Assembly: GCA_011319805.1 (NCBI GenBank)
Contig: SJRY01000263.1
Location: forward strand, 372,001 to 436,000
Reading direction: 5' to 3'
Length of the DNA stretch: 64,000 nt
From: Macrocybe gigantea
Taxonomy: Eukaryota; Basidiomycota; Agaricomycetes; Agaricales; Callistosporiaceae
Below the pieces are notes generated by a model, which was not told where the DNA came from, ran no database searches, and saw only the letters and a program-made list of their open reading frames with translations. Made by a program: the position numbers and the translations under genes. Below are positions 11,970 to 23,142 of the stretch, piece by piece; position 1 is the first letter of the stretch, and each line of letters begins with the position of its first letter.

Positions 11970-13506
11970 ATGTTGGATCTGGACGTCGATGATGTGCAGG
12001 CGGCTTTTCAAGCAGACATGATCAGCGTTAGGGACAGGCTTCCAACACCAGACGAATATCGTCGCGTCCGCCATCTGATTCTTGAGAAACCGACAGAACC
12101 ACCCATCACTGATGACCAACTGGCGGAAGTTGTCAAGTCTTCTCCTCATCTCGAGACGGCCGTACTTGCGGGTGTGAAGGACTTGACGGACAGGACGGTA
12201 GTTCTTCTGGCTAATACGGCCGTCAATTTAGAAGGCATCAACTTGACAGGTTGTACACACGTCACGGACATCGGTGTCTCGAGCTTACGACCAAGTCACT
12301 TCCTCTTCAATGGATACAGCTGAACGGCCTGACGGGGCTAACGGATCCATCGGTATCAGCCATTGCAAAGACGTGCTCACGACTCTTGGAACTGGAGCTT
12401 TGTGATCTTCCGCTCCTCACCCCGCTTTCAGTCAGGGATGTATGGTCGTTTTCGAGGTTAGCACGTCGTGGTTACTCAGTCAGTCAATAGCTAAAGTTCA
12501 AAAAAAAAATTTCAGGAAGTTGAGGACCCTCAGGTTGTCGAATTGTCCACTGCTGACGGACAAAGCGTTCCCCTCGTCCATGAAGCCTGAGTTATTCGAT
12601 TTAGGTGATGAGAAACCGCTGCCACCACGTCCGGTTACCTGGATTGATAACCTGCCACCACTAATCCTCCGCCACACCGCCGCAAATCTGCGACTATTAG
12701 ACTTAACGTCATGTAAACTCGACGATGACGCTATCGACGGCATTGTGAGCCACGCGCCGCAAGTCCAGTCGCTGATACTTTCGAATTGCACCAGCCTGAC
12801 AGATAGGGCCATGGAATGCATAGCCAATCTGGGTGAACATCTCGATGTGCTCATACTTACTCGGGTTTCCAACATAACCGATGCCGGAATCATGAAGGTT
12901 GCCCGCTCATGTTTTAATCTTCGCTCTGTGGATGTATCTTGTGAGTCTGGTTTACAGACATATAACCCTTCATACCATGCAAAATTGACAGAGCAGTCAA
13001 GTTTGCCGGAACTTGACGGACATGGCCATTTTTGAGCTCGCCGGACTGAAAGGCCTCCGACGTCTTAGCCTGGTTAGGGTCCAAAAGCTTACTGATATCG
13101 CTATTTTCGCCTTGGCGGAGCACGCGACGGCGTTGGAGCGACTCCACTTATCGTATTGTGATCGAATCTCCTTGGAAGCATTGCATCTGCTTTTGAGGAA
13201 GCTCGAGACTTACAATACCTAACCGCCCTGGGTGTGCCATCGCTTAGGCGAAAAGGGATCGGTCGCTTCTCGGATTCTCCACCCTTGGTTCGTTGAACTG
13301 TTTCATTTTCAATATGAGCTGTGTTTCTGAAAGACGATCATTAGTCTCTTTCCCCCGAGCAGCAGGCGGTGTTTTGGGTCTTTAGTGGGGAGAACATTAT
13401 CAAGTTACGGAAATTCCTGGACAAAGAGGACAAAAGGCGGCGCGAAGCTGAAGCCAGGAGTATACCCTTTATACCACGTTCTGATGATAACCTTGATCTT
13501 TACTAG
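11970..13506 (+). CDS. Grr1-like leucine-rich-repeat protein lacking an F-box
   Basis: Several exons encode cysteine-containing LRRs of the Grr1/AMN1 type: LEGINLTGCTHVTDIGV, LQWIQLNGLTGLTDPSVSA, LLELELCDLPLLTPLSVRD, LRTLRLSNCPLLTDKAF, VQSLILSNCTSLTDRAM, RSVDVSF/CRNLTDMAIF and LERLHLSYCDRISLEAL. The C-terminus continues past a final intron with QQAVFWVFSGENI and ends DDNLDLY. Grr1 is the substrate receptor of an SCF ubiquitin ligase, but the N-terminal F-box is absent here, and only 211 bp separate this ATG from the divergent neighbour, leaving little room for one. Single bases seem to be missing near 12275 (after VTDIGV) and 13203 (between LLLRKL and the DLQYLTALGVPS frame). Confidence 0.78.
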
Positions 13507-14139
13507 TCCTTGAAGCAAAGCAGTGCGATGCATTATAGGGATGACGATCTGGCGCGAAGATTGAGGTTATGAACTACTCGATGGGGCTCGATAGACAGCT
13601 AGGTTCTTGGAACGTATCATGATGTCTAATATTATCTTTGGAAGCAGGACCGGATTGGTTCGGTCTGGTTGCCAGTGGATCACGACTGTCTGAGACACCT
13701 TTAAGCTACAATAAGCAATTCTGTAATCCTGTTTGTCCTAGGAACGATGAAAATTTGCATCTCCCCTGTGGCTCAACGCTGAGTGCCCCCTAGAATCTCC
13801 TGTCACGAGCTCGGCGAGGGCACGAATTGGAGCACATAAGTGACATGCAAGACGTTGTTCAAGTCGCGGGGGTAGAGGCCGGGTGTCTAAAGGCGGCTAT
13901 CAGCGGAAGCGAAATAAGCAAAAAGTTGCGTAAGAAGTGATCAGACCGAACAACGCTCGAATGGTCTGAGATCACTTTATAACTCCTCTCCTTTCTACCT
14001 TCTGTGCGGCTGGCCACCCTCCAGCCATTCCTCCCGTTCCCTTCACCCCGCCGGCGCCCATTAACGGGCGCCTGATCCCAGTAATCGAAGCGGTATTTCC
14101 AATTTCAACCGCGTTCATCTTGCGCCTCGCGCAAAAAAA
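13507..14139. promoter_or_regulatory. Intergenic promoter region of the RhoGEF gene
   Basis: About 630 bp without a supported gene. The right third (about 13,970-14,110) is strongly C+T-rich on the plus strand, as is common upstream of highly expressed fungal genes. It starts with a TTTATAA-like motif just after the inverted repeat at 13936-13976. Confidence 0.4.
13936..13976. repeat. Imperfect inverted repeat (hairpin or operator-like)
   Basis: The left arm AGTGATCAGACC and the right arm GGTCTGAGATCACT are complementary except for a 2-nt bulge, around a 15-nt loop. It lies about 165 bp upstream of the RhoGEF start codon. It could be a binding site for a dimeric factor. Confidence 0.45.
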
Positions 14140-17100
14140 ATGAGTCTGTCATGTATCTCGCATTCCCTCGAGTCTGCATCCAACTTGAGACTCAGCAACG
14201 CCACCCTTGGCCAGCAGGCCTGTACGTGCCAGTTCTCTATTTATTCACAGCCTGCTTTTCTCAAAATTGCCTAGACTCTCCCTCAGCCCCTCTCTGGGAA
14301 TTGACGCTTCCAACGCCATTCGCGAGAGTGACATCCCCTGCGCGTACGCACGCTTCTGAATCCGATTCTGCCGAAGGCAGCGTGTTTACAGACGAGGATG
14401 GTCGCATGATGTCGCAACCTTTGACGATCAAAGCACCCAGCCCCCGCAAACGGGCTGTATGCGGTTTTCTTCCCCTTCCACCCATAACTGCATCGCCCGT
14501 TTGTACCCCAACGTCCACCGCCTTTTCAGAGGACGTTCAGCCGGTCGTGGAAGAATCGCCTATCACGAGTGTTTCGCCCTCATCACAATGTGCAGTGGTC
14601 GGCGAGATACTATCGCCGCCAACATGGATCGCAACGCCGCCTACGCCCCCAAAGAAGAGCATAAGACGATCTTTCGCCTACCTATCACGTTCACGTTCCT
14701 TAATTTCCCCTTCTACTTCCTTGCCCGCCTCGACATCGCCACATGTTGATGTAGACGCCATTTCGGCTGCAGAGCAACGTGCATCTGCGCCTGCAATGCG
14801 ACGGCGCGCGTCCCTGGGTTCATCCGGCATCGTGGGTCGCTTCCTCAGTGCTTGGAATGACGAGACGTCTGCATCGGCCTTAGCGCGGAACGCCATGCTC
14901 ATCAGGCCAACGTCAGGACCTTTTCAAGGCACAATCACTGGCGTCGACATTTCAAGGCGACTGACTGAAAGCCCCGAAGCTGCAATCCCCAAAGGCGCAT
15001 GGAGCGACACCGACACCGACACGAACATCTGGCAATCCAAGAAAGCCAAAGATGACGTTCGTAAACACCATGCCCTTCTTGAGCTGTGGACAACCGAGGT
15101 CGGCTATTTGCAAGACTTGCGCGCTCTCGTCATCGTAGGATTTTCTTTCCCAAGACAATTAATACAAATGACGTCATCTCACCCTAGGTTTACTTGCGTA
15201 TCATTCCTACTTTGGTATGCCGTCCTTCCCCATCTGGCAGTGCTTTCGGCCGCACACCGTCTTCCTTCACGTCGAACGTTTGGGTGACTAGCTCGGCTCT
15301 ATGTCCGTCCGAGCCTACAGACGCAGCTCATTCACCTGCCAAGGAGTTCAAGTCGGCACCAAAATACCTCTTCTCTGATGCCGAGGTTGAACTTCTGACT
15401 CGAAATGCTGAAGACATCCTCCAACTCCATGAAAATTTTGTCAACGACCTCCGAAATCAGCTCAACTCGTTTGGATATCCGGTCGAGCATTTCCATTCTT
15501 CGGATGACTCTGAAAAATTACGACAGAGTCAGAGGCTTCAAAACGTCGATGCGATCATCCGTACCGTTTCCACAAAGTTCGCTACAGAGGTCTGTCGATT
15601 TCTCGATTTCTCACGCTACCTCAACTCTTACCTATTATAAAGGCTTCACGCTTCAACTCCTACGAGACTTTTTGTGCTGGCCATCCCCAGGCTTTGGATG
15701 TCGTCCGCAAAGTTTCCACTCGTTATTCTGCAGAATGGGATGCCTTCGAACAGCGTTGTTCCGCTTTGATTTCGAAAAAAGAATTCCTCACAACGACAAT
15801 CGATGGTTCTCGTCATCCTTATCTTCAGCCGGACAACGAGAGCACCACAGCAACAGTCCGAAAACGCTCCTCTGCTCCGTCTCTGCATGACTTTTATCGA
15901 GCTTCGGCTGGCCAAGCAAACCTCTTCTTGTCCAAGGAACATTCACCTTTGTCTCCGGACAAGTCCAAGGAAAGGTCTTCTCCGCGCCTGACTTTTACGG
16001 ATTATCTGATCAAGCCGGTGCAACGAATATGCAAATACCCACTCCTGCTCGATCAACTGAAGTCGAGTAAATCGCTGAAAACGTCTCTACGGTATCCGAC
16101 CTCTGATGTCGACGTCGTCGTCGAGAGCGCCGCGCAAGCTATGAGGCATGTCGCCAGCGCGGTTGATGAAGCTCGTCGTTTACAAGATGCTGCTATTCAA
16201 TCGGCGCTCATTGCCTCGCGCATAATGGTCCCTTCTTCCTCTTCGGCTATTCAATCTTTGACACCCTCTTTCCTTGCATCTCTCGGAAACTGTCTTCTTG
16301 CGGGCTCATTGGACGTGGTACATTCGTATGGCGTCAAAGGCGCAACATGCTCAAACAAGGAGGCCAAATACTTGGGCGCATTCCTGTATCTTGGGGGATA
16401 TCTCATTCTGGTCAAAGTGCTCAAAAACAAGATATACGAACCGAGACACTGGTTTTCGCTAGCTGAGTTTGACCTTTCGGAGCCGGACGAGGAAGATGGT
16501 GACTATCTCCAGTTCGTCGCTATTCTCTTGAATTAATCACAAGTTTAGGCGTGTTACCTTGCTCGTTTCGACTGTCCTCATATGAACATCGCTTTGATCT
16601 AGCGGCCGCATGTCAAAAAGAAAAAGACTCGTGGTTGCAATCAATAAGGGACGCCCTCACTCACACTCCGACTTGGACTAATGAGCCTACGCCCAGTCTG
16701 TGGTTGGACGGAAAAGGCGAGCTTATCCCATCTTGTCTCGATGATGGACCCTTCGAAGTCATCAACGCCCTCCCAACCATCCAGTCTATTCCCGAAATTT
16801 CCGACGCTGAAACCTCACCGGCGTCGACGGAAATCCTTATAGAGTCTGATCCCAAGCAGCAGAAGAAAGCGAAGACGGAGGCACCATTCAAGGCCGATCT
16901 TTCTAATCCCCCAAGCCGTAGATCGTCTACGGCTTCTGTCATAGCGATATTTACTCCTTCATCCTCCGAATCGGATACAGTCGTCATACGCCGCTCGTCC
17001 CTGGTTGGCCGCTCACGGGTTGACCAAGGATTACAAGACGTCTTCTCCCAGTCGTGCATCACTGCACGTACCTACGCCTACAGCCGGGATGAAGAGTTGT

Positions 17101-17894
17101 TCCAGACACCGAACTCCAGGCGTGGAGGATTCTCCCGTTCTCAGTCTGGCCTGAGCATAGCCAAAAGTCGGCTTGTCAGGCACGAAAGTGTTCGAGTTTT
17201 GCGGCGGAAAAGCCTTCTTGACGCAGATAGCACACCTCATCGGAGGCGGTCATTGAGCGGCAAGACTCTCGCCAGTAGAAGACGAGGTAAAAATCTAACG
17301 ATAACTTCCGTTAGACCTGAAAACGACGACGCTACGAATTCATCTGGCTTGCCATCTCCATTCTCTCCGACTTCTTCCATCTCCACACCGACAAGATGCT
17401 CAGCATCGGATGCCCCTAGTCTCACGTCTAGTCTTAGTCATTCGCTCAATGCGAACGAGGCCCATGAACCAAAATCTCCTAGAACTTCTCGAAGTCTCGT
17501 CGATAACGTCAGAAGTCTCTTTCAGCCACGTTGCAGCCCGAATCCGCATGTGCCACCGCATCAGGATGATACAGCGAAAGCGAGTAGCACTATCCATTCG
17601 TCTTCCAGTTTGATCAAGCGATTGGTCCACGGTTCGATTCACCGTCGAACCCGCAGCGTCCCCGACGTTGAAGATATCCTTCCTTCTAAGGCAGCGAATG
17701 AATTTGGCCTTCAAGTCCAGCAGCTTCCGACAGGCACTCGATCCTCCGAGAGCATTCTCCAACCGCGTCCCTCGCTTAGATTTGCTAGGCCTTCAAGGAG
17801 GAAATCTTTTTTGTCTCCTAACAGAACGGCAGATGGAGAATCAGCGACCTCTTTGTCTGATCATTCAGCACTATTCCAGCGTTTCCGAGTCTAA
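14140..17894 (+). CDS. Rho guanine nucleotide exchange factor (DH domain with PH-like region)
   Basis: Five exons: 14140-14221, 14275-15134, 15188-15589, 15643-16498 and 16549-17894. A Ser/Pro-rich N-terminus precedes the DH (Dbl homology) domain, which begins KHHALLELWTTEVGYLQDL, continues through LFSDAEVELLTRNAEDILQLH and SYETFCAGHPQALDVV, and reaches the characteristic FTDYLIKPVQRICKYPLLL. A PH-like region follows (LGAFLYLGGYLILVKVLK, YEHRFDLAAACQKEKDSWL), then a long Ser/Arg-rich tail with many phosphorylatable RRxS motifs. DH domains catalyse GDP/GTP exchange on Rho-family GTPases, so a role in polarity or septation is likely. ATG 14140 is preferred over 14151 because it splices cleanly into the second exon. 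No frame break seen. Confidence 0.85.
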
Positions 17895-18224
17895 GTGGTA
17901 CCTTCCTATATTTTTAATCCTTCTATTGTCATTGTATTTCTACCATCATCACGGCCGTATACCCTTCCGACCCGTTTTTTTTTTGTACATACATTGAGCA
18001 TACAATATCATCTCATTTATTTTGTAGGCACGATTCTATCGACAGCATGGCTTCTATGCACGTCTAAATACAAATACATTACGACGACAGTAAAGATGTA
18101 GACGATGCGAGGTACAACCAGTGCATAATAATACTACAGTTGGATTGACATGTTGAACCTGACAAGAGCATGGTCTAGATACATATACAAAAGTGCGATA
18201 TCATAGCAAAACGACAACAAAATA

Positions 18225-21200
18225 TCACGATATGAGTCCATGAGCACGAAGTAGATTTCCCCACCTTTTATGGAAAGCATCGTCAGACACGTTGCTCGTA
18301 AGAATAATACATACATACTCTTCTTGTTGACTTTCTAATTCCGCGATCCGTCTTTTCAATTGTCTGTTGTAAACGGGAAGTGAGTCCATGTTCAAATAGA
18401 ATAGACGGGTCTATCGTACGAATTTTCTTTTGAAGAGCGTTTCGACTCTCTTTCGCTTTTCGAAGATCTTGCGTCATCGCAACCCACGCCTCATCATCGG
18501 GTAAGTTAACGTCGTTGTACATGCAGTCGAGCTCCTCATTGAAGGCCTGCCGAAGCAACTGAGCGAACCTCTCCAAGTCTAGTTTGGACAAATGCCATAC
18601 CTCGTACATGATTTCCTTTTCTGCAGTCGCATCAGCCAAGAGACTCTTAACGAGTTCGCATTGGCGTTTGACGTTCTGAAGCTCTATTCTGGTCTTCTCC
18701 AATTCGGTAAACCCCTAAAATGGAGGTGAGGCGAAATGCCATGCGCAGAAGACTGGATGGACAAACCGCGTTCAGCCCGGTTAGGAGCTGCTGCACCTCC
18801 TTCTGCAACTCCTCCTGTTTCGATATCGCACTTGTCAGGTCTTTTTCTGCATCTTTCGCCAGCGATTCGATGAGGCGAGGGGCTTCCGACGAATTGGAAC
18901 CCGCGGGGCTTTTAAGTGCCGTATCAAACAGAGTATTCCGAATTCGTCGAGGCGTTCCTTCCGCCTGTCTGCGACTGATCATTTGACGCATCTCTTCCAT
19001 GCGGTCTTGGGCTGCCTTGGTCTGTAGAGATAGGTCAGATGGTTTTTCAGGTCTCGAGAAAAGAGAGGTACCAAGGCAGGGGCCGGTCGCAGGGAAAGCT
19101 TGTCGGGGGAGGAAGGTCTGGGGATGTGTTCGTCATCCTTGCCAGGCGTCAATTGCGAGAATTGGAGTCGTCAGTAAGCAGTTTTACTCGTTTGATGGCG
19201 CGCCGTGATGATTCGATCTGCAGACAAGAAGGTCAATTTTGACGATTCAATCAAAAGAGCAAACGCGGCCTCTCACATCCTCAAGGGTCTGAGTAGACAA
19301 ATGCGATATCCTTTCTGCGGTCACCGCCAGCTGAGATGTACCAGCTGCCGCTACAGCTTTACGTTTGCCCAGTTGAGGAGAAACTTTCCGCGACACTGTC
19401 CGAGACGGATGCCGAGTTAATGGTGAGTTGCGGACATATGGTTTCCTAGCGGAAGCGGGTGTAGATCCGTTTGGGTGCACCAAAGATTTCTTTTTGATGA
19501 TCAATGGCTCGACAATGGTCGAAGTTGTCGAGGGGAGTGCAGATGCTTTGGGGGTCGTGTCTGTGTTGCCTGCGGGGAAAAAAGGTTGTCTTTTGCTTCG
19601 GGGGATCCCAGAGGTTGACTCCCTCGCCCCGGAGGAGTAACCTGAGTCAAAGGACTAACAAGGCTAGTATTGTCGTCGGCCTGCGTGTCTTCTGGTGGTG
19701 GCGGTGACGGTGTAGCCCGAATCGAGGGAAGAGGGGAGGGACAGCGGGGACCTAGTGGTCGTCGGTCTTGGGCATGGAGCGATGAAGATTTGGAATGCCG
19801 TGAGGTAGGAGATGTGCTTCTCGCAGCGTTTGGGGAAACAGGCCGAGGTATATTGGATTCTCGTGAAGCGCGAGAAAGCGGACGCGCCGTGGGCGGCGGT
19901 TGATCCTCTATGCCTAACAGTCAGAATGCACCACGTAAAGGAGAGACATGAGACCAACCTTCATATATCGTGTCTTGTGTTGGGGCCTCTATAGAAGGCG
20001 GTATTCGCAAGCCGGGCTGATTCTGACTATTGCGCCTAGCTAATTCTAGTTGGACTGCAAGATCCCACTCCGAAGAGTCAACAACTCTGCCTTTCGCCAT
20101 AATAGTTCCATCATCTTCGATATCGCTATAATAAGTATCTTGCTCCACCGCCGGCGATGGAGAACGAGATATCTCGAATGAGCGTGTCTGGCGTCTCGCG
20201 GGTGAAGTCTTCTCTGAGTCGAGGCGGAGCCTCCTGGAGATTTCCCTCTCTTCAGCAATTTCCTCGATCGAGAAGACTTGGAAGCAAAGAATGAGGAATC
20301 ATCATCTATAGTCGAGATGGTGGTGGCAGCCGTAGAATTGGAACGATGAGAAAACTTCATCAAACTGTCACCAGTTGATGTCGACTGCGTGTAGATCGAA
20401 GACCGACTTATAGTTGACTTGGTACGTCTATGGCTGTTAACAGACCCTCCGAAAAAGTCACCCATTGACGAACCGGGTCGGGTGTTGAAGAGGTTCCTTG
20501 AAATGGCATCTAGACCAAATATGGCGACACGCGATCGCGCAGTAGGAGTCGAAGGGGCTGAGGTCTTCCCCGTCTTGAACTCAAACAAACCAAACTGGTG
20601 AACTACGTAAGGTAAGCCATCAAATGTTCGACGAGAACTAACACAGTTGTTAGGGAACTCACTTGTTTGGATAACTCGGCCGGGCACTCGATCAGTTTGG
20701 ACGATGTCCTCTTCGCCTTCATCTGCAATGCTAGAGTTCACAGAGTATCGACATAGACCGCCGGCCATCGGTTGTAGACGTATTCGGGCAAACGGTGGGC
20801 CCCCATCGCCGAACGGAATGGGGTCGGCGGTCCCTAACTGGTCGACGTGAACAACGATCTTTGTCTATGATGGGAACGATTAAGCGTCGGAGCGAGATAG
20901 ATCTCCACGCCACATTACCTTCTTCGGCTCTTGGAGAAATGCAGTTCGCTGATAGACATTATAATACGCTCGTGCAAAAGTGACCTTGCCGGCCTTGGAT
21001 TCTACTTCTTGCTCTTCGGCGCGAAGAACAACTGATTGTCCGGCTCTAGCTCTGTACATAGCTTGAGTATGCCAAAAGTTTTCTAAAAATCGGCTCTTTG
21101 TCGCTTCGGCCTGTATAGGATCTAAATTGGGAGCGAGGGGAGGAAGAACTACGGAAAGAGAACGAAAAGGCCGGCCTGACCAACGGTCGCTTTGGTCCTG

Positions 21201-22793
21201 TGGTGGAGTCTCCAAGTACAGATGGAGATCTGTCGACGGTCGCCTTAATGACAAGCCAGGAAATCGAGGCGGACTTACCACAACCACCGACGTCTGTAGC
21301 CACCACCTCCGTAACGTCTACGACGCCCTTGCAAGTCATTCCGCTTTTCTTCTTGGATATGGACAACCCGCTCGCTTTGGTAAATTTATCCAATTCGTCC
21401 AATCCGGACAATGTTCGAGCTCCTTTTTCCCCGTTGCCCGGTCGTTTCACAATGACCAATTTGTCATCAAAAAGGAAAAGACTACATGGTAAGCCGTTTG
21501 GAGATGCTCCGCTTGTAGAAGAGACGGAAGAAGATGCCACATCAACAGGAACATCAATGACGTCAATGCAGTCAATATATTGCCTAGAGTTCGAAAAAAG
21601 ATCCGGGGGGAAGCCTTCAATGGAGGCTGTCAGACAGTAGAAGATGGCAGCGCGTTTGGTCTGTTCATCCGCCTCCGCGAGGGCAATCTTGCTCGCTATA
21701 TCGTCAGCTTCCAGAAGTTTGACGCGTTGAGGATCGTCGGGAGCCAGATTCTTGATCATATTCCGGAATAGCAAGGTGTAACGCGGTATGCGTTGGACAG
21801 GCTCCATTAGCAGCTCACGTAGGCCTATCCGGTTTCTTGGATCAGAAGATTGATATTTAATGCGCTGAGAAAAAATGTGAGAATTACCGATGATTGAACA
21901 TGCATGGTACTTACGTCAATGAAAGATACGAAACGAGCCGATCTTTTGGAGACTTCCCTTTCAAAGATGAGTTGGGCTTCCTCTCTCTTCACATAATACT
22001 GCTTATATTGCTCAAATCCCCTAAGCTCCTTAAAATGCTTGAGGGCAACGTCGCCGACGCCACCAACAAGCTGCACACCATTGGAGTCATCATCTTCTCT
22101 AGATCGGCTAAGAAGGCTTCGTTTACGGGCAGCAGGTTGTCGATATTGCCGAAGAGTGTCTTGGCTTCGTAGGCTGGAATGATAGCCGTATCTTTGCTTC
22201 GAGCAAAGTTCCGCAGAGGGTCAGCATAGTCATTCTTCAATATCTGAAGGCGCTTGACGTATGATCTTTCACTGGTCAGTAGCTCGGTGATGACGGATTG
22301 TAGCGTGGAGGGATCTGTGTCGCGAGTTCGATGTGTAGAAGGATCCTGTCAATATGCATGAGCAAGCTAGTAATAGAGAAACAAGCTCGCGTTTAAGACG
22401 CGACACTGGCGTAGCAATGAAGACAAAAATAGGGTCTGTAAAGTCCATAGATAGGACATCTTGCGGGAACATACTTACATTAATATCTTCAGACAGATCA
22501 GGCGAAGAGAGCAGGTCGTTCGAACCGGTCGATGAAAGGGCGTTCCCAAGCGAAAGGACCAAATCCTGAACGTCTAGAGAAGTATGAGATGGAACTATGT
22601 AGCCGGTCATCCGCGGAAGGAACGTACCATCTGGAAGGCGCCTGCCATTCTCTGAACCTTCAACGACAACACCGCAATAGAAAGCGCGCTTGGTGATGGT
22701 TGGACATGACGCTGAATCTTTGCGGGGTCGTGAATAGTCGCCAGGGGCGAGTGGGACGACCTTCCTGGGAGAGGCGCTAAGGGTTGATGTCAT
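18225..22793 (-). CDS. RhoGEF-domain protein with C-terminal coiled coil
   Basis: The gene runs leftward from ATG 22793. The N-terminal region has RAFYCGVVVE and DVLSMDFTDPIFVFIATP. Then comes the DH domain: LKNDYADPLRNFARSKDTA, TLFGNIDNLLPVNEAFLADL, FKELRGFEQYKQYYVKREEA and the signature LMEPVQRIPRYTLLF. A PH-like part follows (CSLFLFDDKLVIVKRPGNGEK, YYNVYQRTAFLQEPKK). A long disordered segment and a C-terminal coiled coil (LQNVKRQCELVKSLLADATA, AFNEELDCMYND) lead to a spliced end WGNLLRAHGLIS. The architecture is that of a basidiomycete-conserved Rho exchange factor, probably in cytokinesis or polarised growth. One A appears missing in a run at about 18427-18431, just before the last exon. 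The exon count in the middle is approximate. Confidence 0.8.
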
Positions 22794-22990
22794 CGGCAGC
22801 GAGACCAAGGTGAGTAGCCCGTTGCCTCCCCAGTGGAGGGCAAGGAGGAGATAGCGGCTTGAAAGAGAATAATTACTATTTCAGACGAGCAGCAAAGTAA
22901 CTGGGCCACCACTTTCAACCAACTCTAAACGCGGTCACGTGGTGCAATGCATCTTCTCTATAAATAATTTAATTCCGTTATACATAGCAA

Positions 22991-23073
22991 GTCCCTGTCG
23001 ATTAGGGGTTAAATCATCTCGTTGTGGTTGTTTCTACTCCGAGAAGCCGGAAGTTCGAATCCTCCCAGGGACA
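22991..23073 (+). tRNA. tRNA-His (GTG) with an 11-nt intron
   Basis: The acceptor stem GTCCCTG pairs with CAGGGAC; the D arm GATT...AATC forms four pairs; the anticodon stem TCTCG pairs with CGAGA. The enlarged anticodon loop begins TTGTGG, placing GTG at 34-36 and an intron of about 11 nt after position 37. The T loop TTCGAAT forms a good B box with AGTTCGAATCC. The T stem GGAAG/CCTCC has one A-C mismatch, and the variable loop is 4 nt. A run of seven T follows directly. As usual for tRNA-His, the extra G at -1 would be added after transcription. Confidence 0.78.
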
Positions 23074-23080
23074 TTTTTTT
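23074..23080 (+). terminator. RNA polymerase III terminator (T7)
   Basis: Seven consecutive T residues start immediately after the discriminator base of the tRNA, the standard Pol III stop signal. Confidence 0.75.
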
Positions 23081-23142
23081 GCCCTCTAAACCCCCCTTTG
23101 TTTAACAATTCACAAGGCTGTCCTCGTAATTCTCCATTTCAA

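Noticed and set aside
17630..17650. GGTTCGATTC-like B-box as a second tRNA
   Set aside because: It lies in coding sequence of the RhoGEF and has no acceptor or anticodon stems around it.
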